Under the pieces are notes generated by a model. It ran no database searches and was not told where the DNA came from. It saw only the letters and a program-made list of their open reading frames with translations. Shown here piece by piece: positions 22,305 to 34,313 of a stretch of DNA of 64,000 nucleotides (the stretch's first letter is position 1; each line of letters starts with the position of its first letter). This stretch comes from Lepas anatifera (lineage: Eukaryota; Arthropoda; Thecostraca; Lepadidae): contig JAOTON010001915.1 in NCBI GenBank assembly GCA_034440635.1, positions 668,966-732,965 on the forward strand, given 5' to 3'. A program made the translations under genes and the position numbers.

Positions 22305-22844
22305 TTGTGCAAATTTTGTTTGTAGTTTCTTCAACCTATGCTTTAGTAAAAGAGCAATGCATCAGTGTGCTAGATTCCTCGCACTGCAAGAATTATCACC
22401 TGACACTTTTTTTACAATATGCTGGAAATATCATCTTTTTTTTCTTCTTGATAATTAATAGGTTACACCTAATTATTGAGGGGAATAACATGCAAAAATA
22501 GACGGGCTGGGGGGGGGTTAGAGACAAGGTCGTGTTCACCTTTACGCTCCTGGCTCTGATCCATAATATCTAGACCCTCTGAGATGTAAGAGATGTATGA
22601 TGTATATATGTATGAGAGTAAAAGTAATCTTAAAAAAGTGCGTATGCTCGCCTTCCGTCCCAAAAATTCACTCACTGCGTAGTCCTGTCCTGCTCCATTC
22701 CTCTTTCCCGGTGACATTTTTGGAAAACAATTCCCTGTCATTCCGATCGAAGTTTGAAATATTTCATCCCATCTTGTCCCGTTGTTTTCATTGCAGATTC
22801 CTGTCCCATGCAGACTTTTATAGACAGGTTGGGTTGTATTTTCT
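22305..22844. other. LINE 3' UTR and intergenic sequence
   Basis: AT-rich sequence downstream of the LINE stop, then the region 3' of the GH3 gene. No canonical AATAAA/ATTAAA signal for the minus-strand gene was seen here. Confidence 0.4.
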
Positions 22845-24657
22845 CTAACATTTTCGTACGCGCTTCATGAAACACTCGACCTGCTTGCCATTGCGCAGCA
22901 CGCGAGGCTGCTTGAACTGATTCAAGAAGGTAGTGGTTGTGTCAAAAATGAACTGACGGAAGGCCGAAAACGCCCCCGATTCAACCAGTAGTACCTTCAT
23001 CGGTGAAATCGTGTCTTTAACACGGAACGACTTGTACACGTAGTTTTGCTCGCACAGGGTTTCATCGATCATGTCTAGCTGCTTCTGAGTGACGGTGCCC
23101 GACTCGATTTCCAGGAAGACGAGGTAGTAGGGTGCACCGGGCCGGGGGAGATGGGTCCAGCACGCTCTCGGCGCTGGTGAAGTCGCGCAGCACCACGCCC
23201 GGCCACCGCGCCACCGCCGCCTGCAGCGCGTTCAAGAAACTCTCCTCTGACAGCTTCTCCGTGTAGACGTTGAGGAGCTGGCCTGTCCGGAACTGGAAGT
23301 CCACGGCGGGCGCCTGGTGGTAGAAGTCCACCACCTTGACGACGTCGCCCAGTCGATAGCGGTATAAGCCGGACCTGTTCGTCAGCACAATCTCATACAG
23401 CTGACCGATCTGCACCTGGTCACCAAGGACTGGCTCCTGTCCGTCCACCAGGGAACCAGTTTCATCCAATGGCAGGAACTCGACGAAAGCCGCGTCGGGG
23501 ACGAGAACGTACGCTGGGTCTTCACTGGGAGACCTCATGTTAATGCCCATGAATGCTTCTGAGGAACCATAGAGAGATGACACTATTGGAATGTCTTTTA
23601 CGAAGGGCAGGCACTGTCTCCTGTAGATATCCATGGATGAACCAGAGCTAGACGCAGTTATCTCTAGCAAATTTGGAAATATTCTCTTAACAATTCCACC
23701 CATTCCTTTTTGGAACTCTAGCTCGAGCTCACGTGCTCTCTCAGCGTCTGAAACCAGGAACCTGTTGATGATGCAACGCTTGTCGTAACTGATATCGAGG
23801 TCTTCCTTCAGCCTGCCAGACCGAATATCCGCCACCAAATCGCGCCAGTGCTCCTCAAGAAACTTCAGGAGGTTAAGCAGTCCAGTAGCAAAACCACCTT
23901 CGATGAACGATACTTCGCGATCCCTCAGAGCAAACAGTAGTGAGACGTACAGGGCTTCGGCTTCTGTGTCAACTATTATCGCCTCGTAGGGGATAGCCCA
24001 GTGTGCATTACTCATCCGTTGCTTAATCATAACTGCAGAAAAAGGCCCAATTCGTATTCCAGACTCTGCAGTTTGCCAGCGAGGCACACACATCACCTGC
24101 AGCTCCTTAAAAAGAGGGGAGGTCCCAAAAAAACGCTGAGGGCGAAAACCAAACATAGCCCCAAATAAGGCCGTAATAGAGCGCGTGTATTTCTTACCGA
24201 CAGGAATGTGTTTTGGCTTTCCTGTGGTGCCGGAAGAGCATGCGAATATTTCGATCTGGTCGTTACCCAACATGGCGTTGGTGTCTCCTTTCTTAGCCCT
24301 GGCGATGTAGTCCGAGTAGTGGCAGTAGTCGGTGACCGGGTGCAGGCGCCGGAAGTCGGCCAGGCTGTGGATCCGCTGGAACTGGTGGTCCCGGCCGTAC
24401 GTCGTACCCTCATTGGCGCGGATCTGCTCCAGCACGAACTTCTCCTGCACATTGACAAAGTCACACGCGTGCTTCCGGAAGGCTCTCCACTTGAGCGCCG
24501 ATATCACGACCATAAGCCGCCTTAGAAAGTACACCGACAGCAGGTCACGTGTTTCGTAGAAGCGCGATTTTGGCAGACGGTAGATGTCAACAGCGATAAT
24601 GACACCCAGAGCAGACAGCACGGCTAAGATGGAATAGAGTACGGTCAGCAGCACCAT
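22845..24657 (-). pseudogene. GH3-family (ANL superfamily) acyl-amido synthetase-like protein, intronless, one frameshift
   Basis: The GH3 family adenylates a carboxylic acid and, in plants, conjugates it to an amino acid; animal members (such as vertebrate GHDC) have no settled substrate. The start at 24657 lies in a strong context (CTCACCATGG). Residues 2-24 are hydrophobic, a likely signal anchor. Motifs: SSGTTGKPK at 141-149 (phosphate-binding loop), YGSSEA at 363-368 and YRYRLGDVVKV at 432-442 (ATP/AMP-binding motifs). The first frame runs off at about residue 503. The true C-terminus continues in another frame (PYYLVFLE onward, to the stop at 22845-22847). The break lies at a run of five G (23144-23148): one extra base, or a sequencing error. 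Total length would be about 600 residues, normal for GH3. No introns interrupt 1.8 kb. The middle part uses more A/T at third positions than both ends. It may be an intact gene with an assembly error. Confidence 0.9.
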
Positions 24658-24859
24658 GGTGAGCAGCTATTGATTGCAGCGCAGCAGCGACAGTGTCCCG
24701 GGCTGCAGCTGGCAGCGCACTGAGCGGGAGCGGCGGCGTGCAACGCAGGGGATTTCACAACTAGCCGACCTTGAGGCATAGGCAGATCCAGGACTCTGGC
24801 ACCTGGGAATAGGTGTGCTTCAACAAAAGGGTGCAGTGTCATGGAGATCAAAGTGTGCG

Positions 24860-26169
24860 GTGAGTAGAGAAGTGTGCAGGTGGCGACGTTTACTCCCCGT
24901 CTCCTCTGCTCCCTGGATTGGCTGATGCCCCCGTGGGGAGATTAGATGGAGGGCAGTGTCTCCACCAAATCTGCAGAGCACTACCGTTTACCAGTAATTG
25001 TAAAATCAGGATGACTTGGCGAAAAGGAGAAAACAATACCGAAAAATCGTCGATGGGAAGATTGGACAGCTTGACGTTACAAAATACAAGGAAGAAGTAA
25101 CTGGGTACTCGAGATGTCTCTCACCTACTGGTCTGATTGGAGGCCACACTGAAAAATACTTTGAACAATGTCATGCAAAATCATGTTTATAGAGACAACG
25201 TAACAGCATAAAATTCACTGCACTGGAGAGTTTTTATATCGAAGCCAAGGCCGAAACAGCTCATTATTTTATTTATTTATTTCGACAGCCTACAGGACAT
25301 TGGTTTCTTCACTCTGTTAGGGCTATTCCGAAACCATCGTCACAATAACCGCAGTCACATCACGACTTTAAAGGGACATTGTCGCAAAAATTTTTATTGT
25401 GGTTTCTTAATATTTGAAAAATCCTGATTCTGGTACTATCAATCATTTCTTTATCTTCAGCTAAATTTTTGGAGGCCACTCAACAATTATTCAAATTTGC
25501 TAACAATATCAATAATAGGCTGTAACCTGCTCTTCACCTCTATTCTATCAATCAAAGTTTTAAGTTCTATAAATGATTTTTGGGAAGTAGAAAATGTTGT
25601 TATGGTGTATTCGTATTCAATTTATTTTTATTAAGCCTCAAAAATACGAATATTAGATTAGTTTTTAGTTTGAATATTAGATTAGTTTGCACAGAGCATG
25701 ACCTCCCCATTTCAAATAAATGGGGGAAATCACGAAATGAGCTTTTCTCAGTAAGCATGGATGAAATCAACTTCAATATCGGTTAGCACTTGTTTTCAGC
25801 CCATTTATGAATTTAAACCACAAATTTTGACTTGTGGCCTTTGAAAGGTCACCTACGGTCAAATAAACATTTTTCGGTGTTTTACTGTATGAATGTTGAA
25901 TAAACGAAGATAAGATTTTTATTTTGTCACCGAAGTGTATGTATGGTCACTGAAAGTCAAATGATATACCTGTGGCTATGATACATCATGGCTATACCAG
26001 ATCAAGTTGGGTCAAACCGTTGACCTGGGTCAGGTCAAATTTTGAATTAGATCTGACATAGCAATATTATATATCATTCGATTCGTATTGACGGGAGTGA
26101 GGATTGCAATGGTGTATCAAATATTGCTGTATCTTGCCTGGTGTGGAAATTATTAGTAAAAAATGAGAC
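24860..26169. other. GH3 upstream region and unassigned sequence
   Basis: It includes the probable promoter side of the GH3 gene (24660-24950, GC-rich; no TATA or initiator could be fixed). Beyond it lies AT-rich sequence with AGGTCA-like motifs at 25845-26040. No second gene was seen. Confidence 0.4.
25266..25345 (-). mobile_element. Possible LINE 3'-end remnant
   Basis: Reverse-complemented, it reads as a short LINE-like 3' end (CCTGTAGGCTGTCGAAATAA) followed by an AAAT repeat, similar in form to the tail at 6906-6935. It is too short to classify. Confidence 0.35.
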
Positions 26170-26177
26170 GCCCTTAT

Positions 26178-26326
26178 GCATAGGCGTAGGAATGTCCAGA
26201 ATATTGGGGGGGGCAGCGGGCATTTTGAAGTCATTTCTTTCCAGTCAACGCCATAGGGTTAATGGTTAAGAATCATGAATATTGGGGGGCCATGGCCACC
26301 CTGGCCCACCCCGTTCCTACGCCTAT
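26178..26326. mobile_element. 149-bp hAT-like MITE (family B)
   Basis: The termini GCATAGGCGTAGGAA and TTCCTACGCCTAT form an inverted repeat. GCCCTTAT flanks it exactly on both sides (26170-26177 and 26327-26334), an 8-bp TSD. The core matches the 150-bp element at 19021-19170. Non-coding. Confidence 0.85.
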
Positions 26327-26939
26327 GCCCTTATTCATGGGTGGCAATGGACATTCTTTAACGATGATGACATACATTTGGACAGTCGCAATTTTTTAAA
26401 CATCAGGTACAGTCGCCCCAGATGGCGAAACATCAAACCCCTCTCCTCCGCCGCCAGAGGCCCCCGACCGGCACCGGCAGCAGGCACCTAAGGTCCAGGC
26501 ACGGGAGATGCCAGCCATATCACCATCCACGCTCCAGCGCCATCCAGCCAACACGTTCAACTAATTTAGGCAAAACACACATATGCCGGCATGAAGCGCC
26601 GGGCTCACAACCATCGCGATGCAGCCTCCAACGTCAGTGCTGAGTGAAAACGTCATGAAAACGCCCATAATAGTATGCCCGTCCCTGTCCTCACGTCGGT
26701 GGCTAAGTTGAGCCCAATTCAAAAAAGAGAAGAAAAAACAGGCCGGTCCCGCTTTGGCAGTCGGCTGGGACCAGGGACGCCCGGCAGGGGACAGAGCTGA
26801 GAAGTGTCGTCCCCTCCCAGCGACGTCCCCAGCCAATACAGCCCGAAACCCTCCAACAATATGTCAACAATAGGCTTCGGCTGACATCCACATCCAAAAA
26901 AGATTTCAGTTCATGGGACTGTTTCAAAACGCAGGGAAG

Positions 26940-28335
26940 GCTGCCACAACACAGCCAATCACTTATCACTCCGCCTAAGCCTTCGCCTCTGGCGACCACA
27001 GACGGAACCAAACTCGCCTCTCACTCCTCCATAGTAAGATCAGCTCACCCCAGCGGCGGCACCCGGAACCAGCGCGTCCCCGCCGCGGCGACCGAGGCCA
27101 ACACATCTCAGTAGTCCTTACAGCAGTGTGAATGAATGCATCTTTACAACAATAGAAGCGTATCACCCCCTAGGGGAATGCTTAGTCATCTTTAATCACA
27201 CGGGGCGCGCCCCCGGCCCGTCAGGGTGCAGACGATAGGGCAGACTATGCTGCCACCTCACAATCGATCACTTATTAGCCAGCCTAACACCTCACCCCTG
27301 GCGGCCCCAGACAGAACCAAGCTCGCCACCCTCAATGCTACAGTAATATTAGCCCAACCCAGCGGCAGCGCCCGGAACCAACACATCTCAGCAGTCGTTG
27401 CAGCAGTGTGGATGAATTCGTCCTTACAAAAATAGAGCCGTGTCACTCTTCCATCCATACATATATTATTGAACACTTGTACACTTGGGATAAAACAAAA
27501 AAACACAGAAATAAGATGAGGCATGGCGATAAAGCCCAAACGAGCGAGTGATGATAACGTGAGGGTAAAACATGAGAAGGTCACCCTTGTCAGAGCGCAA
27601 TGTGGCCATCATGTTTCGATGCGGCGATGGCGAGGGAGAAGGCAGCGACAGTCCTAGATGGTTCCAGCGATGCACAAGTTCGATGCATTGACAGCATAAC
27701 AGCATACATGCATTGACAGCATAGAGAATGAACACATGGTTCGGGGGTATAAAGTACACCCAGGGGCGAGAAAAAAATATAATGCCGGGTAAGTAAAAAT
27801 AAAATAAATGATTATATCCGGACATTCAGGTGATTCAGGAGGTGTACCCAGTACCAGGAAAAAAACTTTGCTAATTTGCAGCACAACTTAGCTACTGGCG
27901 AGCCTGACCATCCGGACCCAGCACAATCAATACATAATACCCCTGGTCGATGGGCCCGGCAACATAAGTAATAGGCATCCCGACAGCGCCATCAGATGTC
28001 ATAGACCGACGTCACCCCGCGCCGCCACTCACGTCACCAGCAACATGGACGGGAATGCCCAATGCCCATCTACCGATAGTCCATAGGGTAAGCCAGCGGG
28101 GCGCAGACGATAGGGCAGGCTAGGCAGCCACATTACACTCGATCACTTATTAGTCCGCCGAAACCATTGCCCCTGGCGGTCGCCGACGGAATCAAAATCG
28201 CCCGGAACCAGCGCGCCCCCGCGGTGGCCACGGGAACCAACTCAGCAGTCCTTACAGCAGTGACCACTTTCGATTCGACGGTAATATTAGTCCACCCTAG
28301 CGGCGGCGCCCGGAACCAGCGCGCCCCTGTCACAT
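26940..28335 (+). repeat. Three diverged copies of a roughly 230-bp local repeat
   Basis: Copies lie at about 26946-27165, 27228-27450 and 28098-28330. Shared blocks are CAGACGATAGGGCAG, TCGATCACTTATTAG, CCCCTGGCGG with GACGGAA, GGTAATATTAG or its variant, CCCAGCGGC(G/A)GC with CCGGAACCA, and CAGCAGTGTG with ACAA(C/A)AATAG. Minus-strand frames repeat WFRA-type peptides only because the DNA repeats. There is no sign of a gene. Confidence 0.65.
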
Positions 28336-28439
28336 TCCCAATTGAACATTCCCAATGTTCAGTGACCTGCAGCTCCCTAGGCTTTGACCTGCCCCGAAAA
28401 TAATTGTCATTATAATGAAAGAGCAACTCAAGAGGTGTT

Positions 28440-28706
28440 CTACAAACTGTTTCTAGCTATCTTAGTTTCTGAGGTAAATGAGGCTTTCTTAGTACACCTC
28501 ATTTTAACAATTTTGACCTATTTTGACCTCTGGTGACCTTGATATTGACCTGACGAGAAACATGACCGAAGTATTTTCGATATCATTTTTGATGAGCTTT
28601 CGATTGACGTTTTTCGTTTTTCTAGCTCTCTTAGTTTTGGGATCGTGGGGTTCTTTTTTGCCCCCACCAAGGCGAAGGTGGCTCGTTCCCGCCACCGGGG
28701 CAAGGG
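28440..28706 (+). mobile_element. TTAA element family E, fragment with right end
   Basis: It shares CAATTTTGACCTAT, a TAGCTCTCTTAGTTTTG-like block and the terminus GGCGAAGGTGGCTCGTTCCC ... GGGGCAAGGG with 31709-31910, and ends at TTAA (28707-28710). It lies just downstream of the predicted splice donor of the candidate exon, so it would be intronic. Confidence 0.6.
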
Positions 28707-28758
28707 TTAAGTCGAAGTCTGATGCCCCGCCCCCACTAAAATTAGCTATACTGCTTAC

Positions 28759-28883
28759 ATAATGAACCCTGCCAGGGGGCGAAACTCCAGCGAAAGCGCT
28801 TGTGCCATAGCCCGCATATCGGTACTGGGGCGTCGCAAAAGCCACCGCTAGGGTGGCGCACAGCAGAATCACCAGCTTCATAA
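28759..28883 (-). CDS. Candidate first coding exon of a small secreted (cuticle-like) protein
   Basis: The ATG at 28881 opens a 41-codon exon beginning MKLVILLCATLAVAFA, a textbook signal peptide, followed by a Tyr/Gly/Ala-rich stretch (YRYAGYGTSAFAG). A splice acceptor (CCCTTTTCCAG) ends two bases before the ATG, and a consensus donor (TAT then GTAAGC) ends the exon in phase 0 at 28759. Arthropod cuticle and other small secreted proteins commonly start like this. Reading past the donor gives low-complexity sequence derived from a TTAA transposon, which supports an intron there. I could not find the following exon within the window. It could be an isolated exon, a gene with a long intron, or a pseudogene. 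Confidence 0.5.
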
Positions 28884-28889
28884 CTGGAA

Positions 28890-30120
28890 AAGGGCTTCAG
28901 GCTCAGGTGAGCTCACTTTCAGGTTGTATCTAGATAAACTGTTTGCGGACAAAAGTGATACAAATGCCTCGTGCAACAAAATTTGGTGAATATTTTTATG
29001 GGAATGTTACTTTTTCCATATAATTTCGATTACAATAAGTTAGTGTATCATGGCTCGCAGCATATTAAAAAAAGTTGACTGATATATCAGAACGATCCAA
29101 TTGAAACTTCTGGGACATTTTTAAGTCAATTTCCCGCGTGCCAAAAACATGACTTTTACCATTTCGGACAATCTATAGACAATTGAAGACAATTACAACA
29201 GGATTTTAAAACTCATCAGCCTTTCCCTTTTACACAAAAACTGTTTTTTTAGTTTCAGTAACAAGTAATGGAAAAAACAATCGTCATTCAAATATTGATT
29301 GTGTAGCTCACCGCAACAGGAAGAGAAAGCAGCAGCAACTGTTACCACCCGCCGTCTGCAGTTTTGGACCCAGCAATCAACTGATGCCTCCCTTGTTATT
29401 GCATGACTTTATGTCTGCAACATTTTCGAAAGACCAATGTAAAATCCGTTCAGCTGACTTGGAGCTGGATACTTGCTTGACGAGGCTGCTGTCACTTGTA
29501 CGCACAAGGCGTTGGGGAGGAGCTCACGTTGAGACGATGGTCACAAGATAGTGGCGGATACTTCCTTTTGCACTGTTGTTATTCCAGATACCGAGCTTCT
29601 CTTTTCTGGTCAAGTCCTATGTGACATTACTGAGAATTAGCTGTATTTGTTTCAGCAAGAGTATTTTCAGATGCACATTGTTACCGACACTTATCCTTGC
29701 AGTGGCAGTTTTATCATGGGCAGCCAAGTGCTAGAAAAACAACTCGTTATGCCATGTGTCGTGCACATATCATCAACTGATCTTTGACTGAATAAATTTT
29801 TCATTGTCACTCAAGAGGCTTAAATAAAGAACCTTGAGACGAATTACTTTATTTGAAATGATTGTATGCATCTGGAGGCATGACGCATTAACAAGTCCTC
29901 ATCAACAGCATACACAAAACGGTTTTTACAAATATTAAAGAAATAAACAATACAGATAAAATAAATCCGGAATTTTAGCTTCACATTCGTAGTCAGCATT
30001 AATTTCTGCGCTAGGATTAATGTCAGTTGGTTGCTAGAATTGACAAACTTTTGAAAAGTTATGAAAACATATTTTGTGTTTAGCATATGTTTCATATATT
30101 TCATAATTGCCATATCAATT
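28890..30120. other. No recognised gene; upstream of the candidate exon
   Basis: AT-rich, apparently single-copy sequence. It may hold the 5' intron and promoter of the minus-strand exon at 28759-28883, but no further exon or promoter could be fixed. Confidence 0.35.
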
Positions 30121-30129
30121 CTTATTAGT

Positions 30130-31142
30130 ATCCCTCGCCCCGCCGGGGAGGGGGCATCGATGCCCCACCCCTAAGGTTTTTCCGGGATAGCAGAAAAACG
30201 ACGAAACGCAGGACCGCGGTTGAAGGCTCTACCTCTCACCCCATCATTTTCCCACCATCCCTTAAATTTTTTACCCCGAGTCACCCAAGGTCAGGTCACC
30301 AGGCGAGGTCAACCAAGGTCACCTCACTTCAACTTTTGAGCTCTATAAGAGCTACATTTCTCAGTCGATCGATTTGAAACTTGGTACACCATGACCCCTC
30401 CAGGGTCTATAAGGTGTATATCTGGGATTTTTCGATTTCGTGACCTAAGGTAAGGTCACGAGGTGACCTCTCCCATTGAAAAAGCATGGGGAAAAAGCTG
30501 TCTTATGATCTAAAAGTCACAAAAACGATTGCTTTCACGGATCCCAGGGCCCATATTTGCTCTTTGACCTCTCCAAGGTCATACAAGGTCATCAGGGGTC
30601 AAAAACAGTATTTTGACAATAACGTTTGACCCAATCAATCTAGAGCGCTGAAATAAACGTCATCGTGTATGTCTGGTCACTGGCTTTCATTTGATATACG
30701 GAAAGGTCACTTTTTGACCTTTTGTGACCTCAGGTCACATTAGGTCACGAGGTGACCTATAGAGGTCAAACCACTGGCGGGAGGACATTATGTTCCCCAT
30801 AGCAGGAAAAGGTCTGGCCATAGCAGGAAAAGGTCTGGCATTTTCCTATCAAATTTAGTTTACCAGATCTCAATAGCTCTAATTGCATAAGAGTTATGAC
30901 CAGTTTGCTTAAGCATTGCATATTTGAGTGAAAATAGCCGATCCTGACCTAACTTGATCTCTGGAGGTCAAACTATTGACCTGAGCGCTTAAAAATGTGA
31001 AGTAATTTCTTACTGAATTCACGCGAGCTTTCTAATGCACTTCGCAGATTTGCGCTAACCCCCATATTTTCAGAGTTAGAGGGGGGCATTCGATGGCCCG
31101 GTGGGGCGAAGGTGGCGCCGGACCCCCGGTGGGGCGCGGGGT
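30130..31142. mobile_element. TTAA-type element family D, full-length copy (about 1 kb), AGGTCA-rich
   Basis: The ends are CCCTCGCCCCGCCGGGG on the left and CCGGTGGGGCGCGGGG on the right (inverted). The flanking TTAA is degraded here but intact in the copy at 37516-38123. The interior carries many AGGTCA/TGACCT half-sites, including the palindrome GTGACCTCAGGTCAC at about 30723-30737 and AGGTCACGAGGTGACCT at about 30742-30758. There is no transposase frame. Copies with deletions are at 37516-38123 and 59340-59917. TTAA targets and CCC ends suggest a piggyBac-like mobiliser, by inference. Confidence 0.7.
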
Positions 31143-31359
31143 ATTGATGCTTTTCTATTTTAAGATCTTAAGCTTCGCCCTATAGATAGGAAGTGCTGAG
31201 TCTAAATCGAGCATGCCTTCATATTTTGGCCAAAGGGTATGTGCTAAAATTTGCGATGCTCAGGGACCCAAAGCGCCTTACCCTTTGACCTAACAATAAA
31301 ATGGATGGAATGAAATAAAATATACATTTAAGTTCTTTTGAATGACGTTAAGAACACAT

Positions 31360-31910
31360 TTCTAACTGTTTTAGTCCCCCAGATAAGAGAGGTTTTGCAA
31401 GTACTTTTCAGTTTCCCAATTTCATTGGCGACACAGGGGGACCATTTCGGCCATGCCCCCCCCAGCGCTGGAGGGGGCAGACTATCTGCCCCCAAAGGCC
31501 GGATAAATTTTTGAAAAAGGTGTTTCCACTAGGTCTGTAGAGCAAAACATCTTCGCTCCCCCCCAGGAGAGCGATCATGTACTTGGAGAGGTAGCATATA
31601 CTAGGTCTGTCGAGCACCCAAATTGCACGTCCCCCACCAGGGGAGAGGCAGACATGGGTTTGACCCCCCCAAAAAAAACTCGGGGCTGCGTCCGTCCCTG
31701 CACAATTTTGACCTATATTGAACTGTACTGACATCCATCTTGACAACAAGAAGATATTATAGAAGTAACTTCGAGTTCGTTTCCGACAAGCTGTCAATTG
31801 TGTTATTCTGCCTCTTCCTAGTTTTCTTAGTTCTTAGTTCGACAGGGGGTCAAATGTGCCCCCCCCACCCCACCAGCGAAGGTGGCTCATACTCGCTACC
31901 GGGGCGAAGG
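31360..31910 (+). mobile_element. TTAA element family E, copy with a nested MITE
   Basis: It matches 28440-28706 on both sides of a nested MITE (31423-31700) and ends CCGGGGCGAAGG followed by TTAA (31911-31914). Non-coding. Confidence 0.6.
31423..31700. mobile_element. hAT-like MITE family G, copy 1 (278 bp)
   Basis: It begins CATTGGCGACACAGGGGG and ends GCTGCGTCCGTCCCTG. The flanks CCCAATTT (31415-31422) and CACAATTT (31701-31708) match at 7 of 8 positions. Its body (GGATAAATTTTTGAAAAAGG, TGTACTTGGAGAGG, TGTCGAGCACCCAAATTGCA) matches 48513-48815. Confidence 0.8.
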
Positions 31911-32029
31911 TTAAAACATTTTCATACAATTTACAGAGAAGAAAATGTCGCACGATCTTTTGGAATTATTTTGAGCTCATAAAACTCCATTTTAAATTTC
32001 GCCCATACAGGACGGGGGGCTGTCGCAAC

Positions 32030-32420
32030 CTTGGTCTCATGGGGTTCCCCGTGGTCGGTTTCAGGAGCCCCCGAGCCTGGTCTCAAGCCCCCCCCACCCC
32101 AGGATCGGTATCGAAGGACTTCGGTGTATTGGTCACGGGGGCATCGAGCATTAATCTCGGAGGGTCCCCGAGTATTAATCTCGAGGGCCTCCGAATATCG
32201 TTATCGAGGGACTCCTGAGCAAAGCAGGAGGCCTAAGCTTGGTCTCAAGGGTCCCTCGAGTTTGGTCTCAAGGGCCCCTCGAGCTTGGTCTCAAGGTCCC
32301 TCCGAGCTTGGTCTCAAGGGCCCCTCGAGCTTGGTCTCAAAGGCCCCTCGAGCTTGGTTTGGGGCCTCCGAGCTTGGTCTCGGGCATCAGTCTCGGAGGC
32401 CCTCATCCATGGGACCTCTG
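32030..32420. repeat. GC-rich array of about 23-bp units (CGAGCTTGGTCTCAAGGGCC)
   Basis: Units at about 32229-32380 are nearly regular at 23-24 bp; outer units (32030-32228) are diverged (CGAGTATTAATCTCGAGGGC). The arrangement resembles 56900-58450, where the unit reads GAGAGTCAGTCTCAGGGGCC. Open frames on both strands encode repetitive peptides and are not genes. Confidence 0.75.
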
Positions 32421-32424
32421 ATTG

Positions 32425-33490
32425 TCTTCGGACCCCCTTGGCCAAGTCCTGACTACACCATTGCTTGAGCCAGTGGTGGATCCAGGTATTCATTTGGGGA
32501 GTGTTGGGGGTTTGAGCCTCACTTGCCCTTGCCTCGGAACAGCCTCCGACCATGTATTAACTATGGGCACTCTGACATTTCGGGGAGGCTGCTTGAGCCT
32601 CCTAGCCCCCTTGTAGGTGCCACTGGCTTAAGCCCCTTGAAATGTCTGAGGGCTTGTAGCAAATGCATAGGCGAAGGCCGGTCCGAGGCAATGGTCAGAG
32701 GCTCGAGCCCCTCCGAATACAGTTCTTGATGTGCCACTGATCGGGGGGTTCTGCTAAGTGCCGGTTTTTGCGGGATCATGAAGAAAGCATGGAAGCATCC
32801 CTGGTGTACAGCGTCGCTGCCTTTGTCTAACAAAACCGAAAAAAATGCTCCAGATAAGTTAGTTCTGAGCGTTCCCCACGATGGAGCAATCCAGAAACAA
32901 TGGTGGGCAGCGATCCGGCGCGAGCCACCTATCCCTACTTCATGCATTCGCTGCTGCGCTGAAGGTGTCAGACGGGGATAAGTAGATGAAGTGGTAGATA
33001 CAAGGGGGACTAGAGGGGCTCAAGCACCCCCTGAAATGTAAGTGTACACATGTATATATTCAAATATACAAAACAACTATACACATGTATAGTTTCAAAT
33101 GTCTACAGTAACCGTGCCCAGAGTCATTAGTAATTGCATAGCCAGTCTATTAGGAGGCAATGGTGAAGGAAGCTCGAGCCCCCAATACCCCTCAAAATGA
33201 AGTCCTGCATCTTACCTGTATCTTCTCAGTAGATGTAGGCAATTAGTCTGGGCTTGGTCAAGTTATATGTATTATTTGACACCTTTAATATTTGACACCT
33301 TTAATTGGAGGCGGGAATGTCGATGATTGTCGATATTATCCGTACAATGACCCGTCGGCGGTCGACGTCCTCGACTGACCCTGGTGTCATGATGCCAAGC
33401 AGCGTTTTTTTATAGGTTTTTGATCGACGGCGGGAGCGGCTATTGGGGGACGCGATAGGAATATCACGTTTCTCGCCTTTTTAACGGGTT
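32425..33490. other. Degenerate GC-rich repeat and unassigned sequence
   Basis: Phrases such as GAGGCTCGAGCCCCTCCGAA and GCTCGAGCCCCCAATACCCC (about 32700 and 33170) suggest a decayed transposon or array, with CAGTGGTGGATCCAGG at about 32471-32486 like a hAT end. No gene was seen. Confidence 0.35.
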
Positions 33491-33496
33491 TTTATG

Positions 33497-33855
<359 letters not shown>

Positions 33856-34112
33856 CGATATCAACGTTTTAGACAAGAAAAGAACAGAGTACAGCGGCAC
33901 ACATCATTATTGGTCTGCACGGCGAAATTAAGACGTTGTTTAAGGACCGTGGTCAGGTTTTTGCCTGTTGTTTCATAATTTATTTCATCGAATAACGTAG
34001 TTTATTCTCAGATTTTTATATGAACCAAGAGCAATGAGCTGAGCTTTTTATGCTTCGAGTTTCATTTTGTTGTTGGAAAAGCAGTTTGAAGGTATGCGGA
34101 GGTTGTGTTCCA

Positions 34113-34305
34113 CATTGGAGGACCCAGGAGCACTTTTTGGAGGGGGCCAAACCAACGTTTTGGGGGGTAAATCGAGAAAAATCTCGAAAGCATAGAATTT
34201 GTAAAGATAAACGGCCAAAATTTCGGCCTTTATGGGGGACAAAATATACTATTTTGGGCTTTGGAGGGGGTTGCGGCTCCTTTGCCCCCCTTAGATCCGC
34301 CAGTG
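34113..34305. mobile_element. hAT-like MITE family H (193 bp)
   Basis: It begins CATTGGAGGACCCAGG and ends TTAGATCCGCCAGTG. The flanks GTGTTCCA (34105-34112) and GTGTTGCA (34306-34313) match at 7 of 8 positions. The body is G-rich and non-coding. Confidence 0.7.
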
Positions 34306-34313
34306 GTGTTGCA

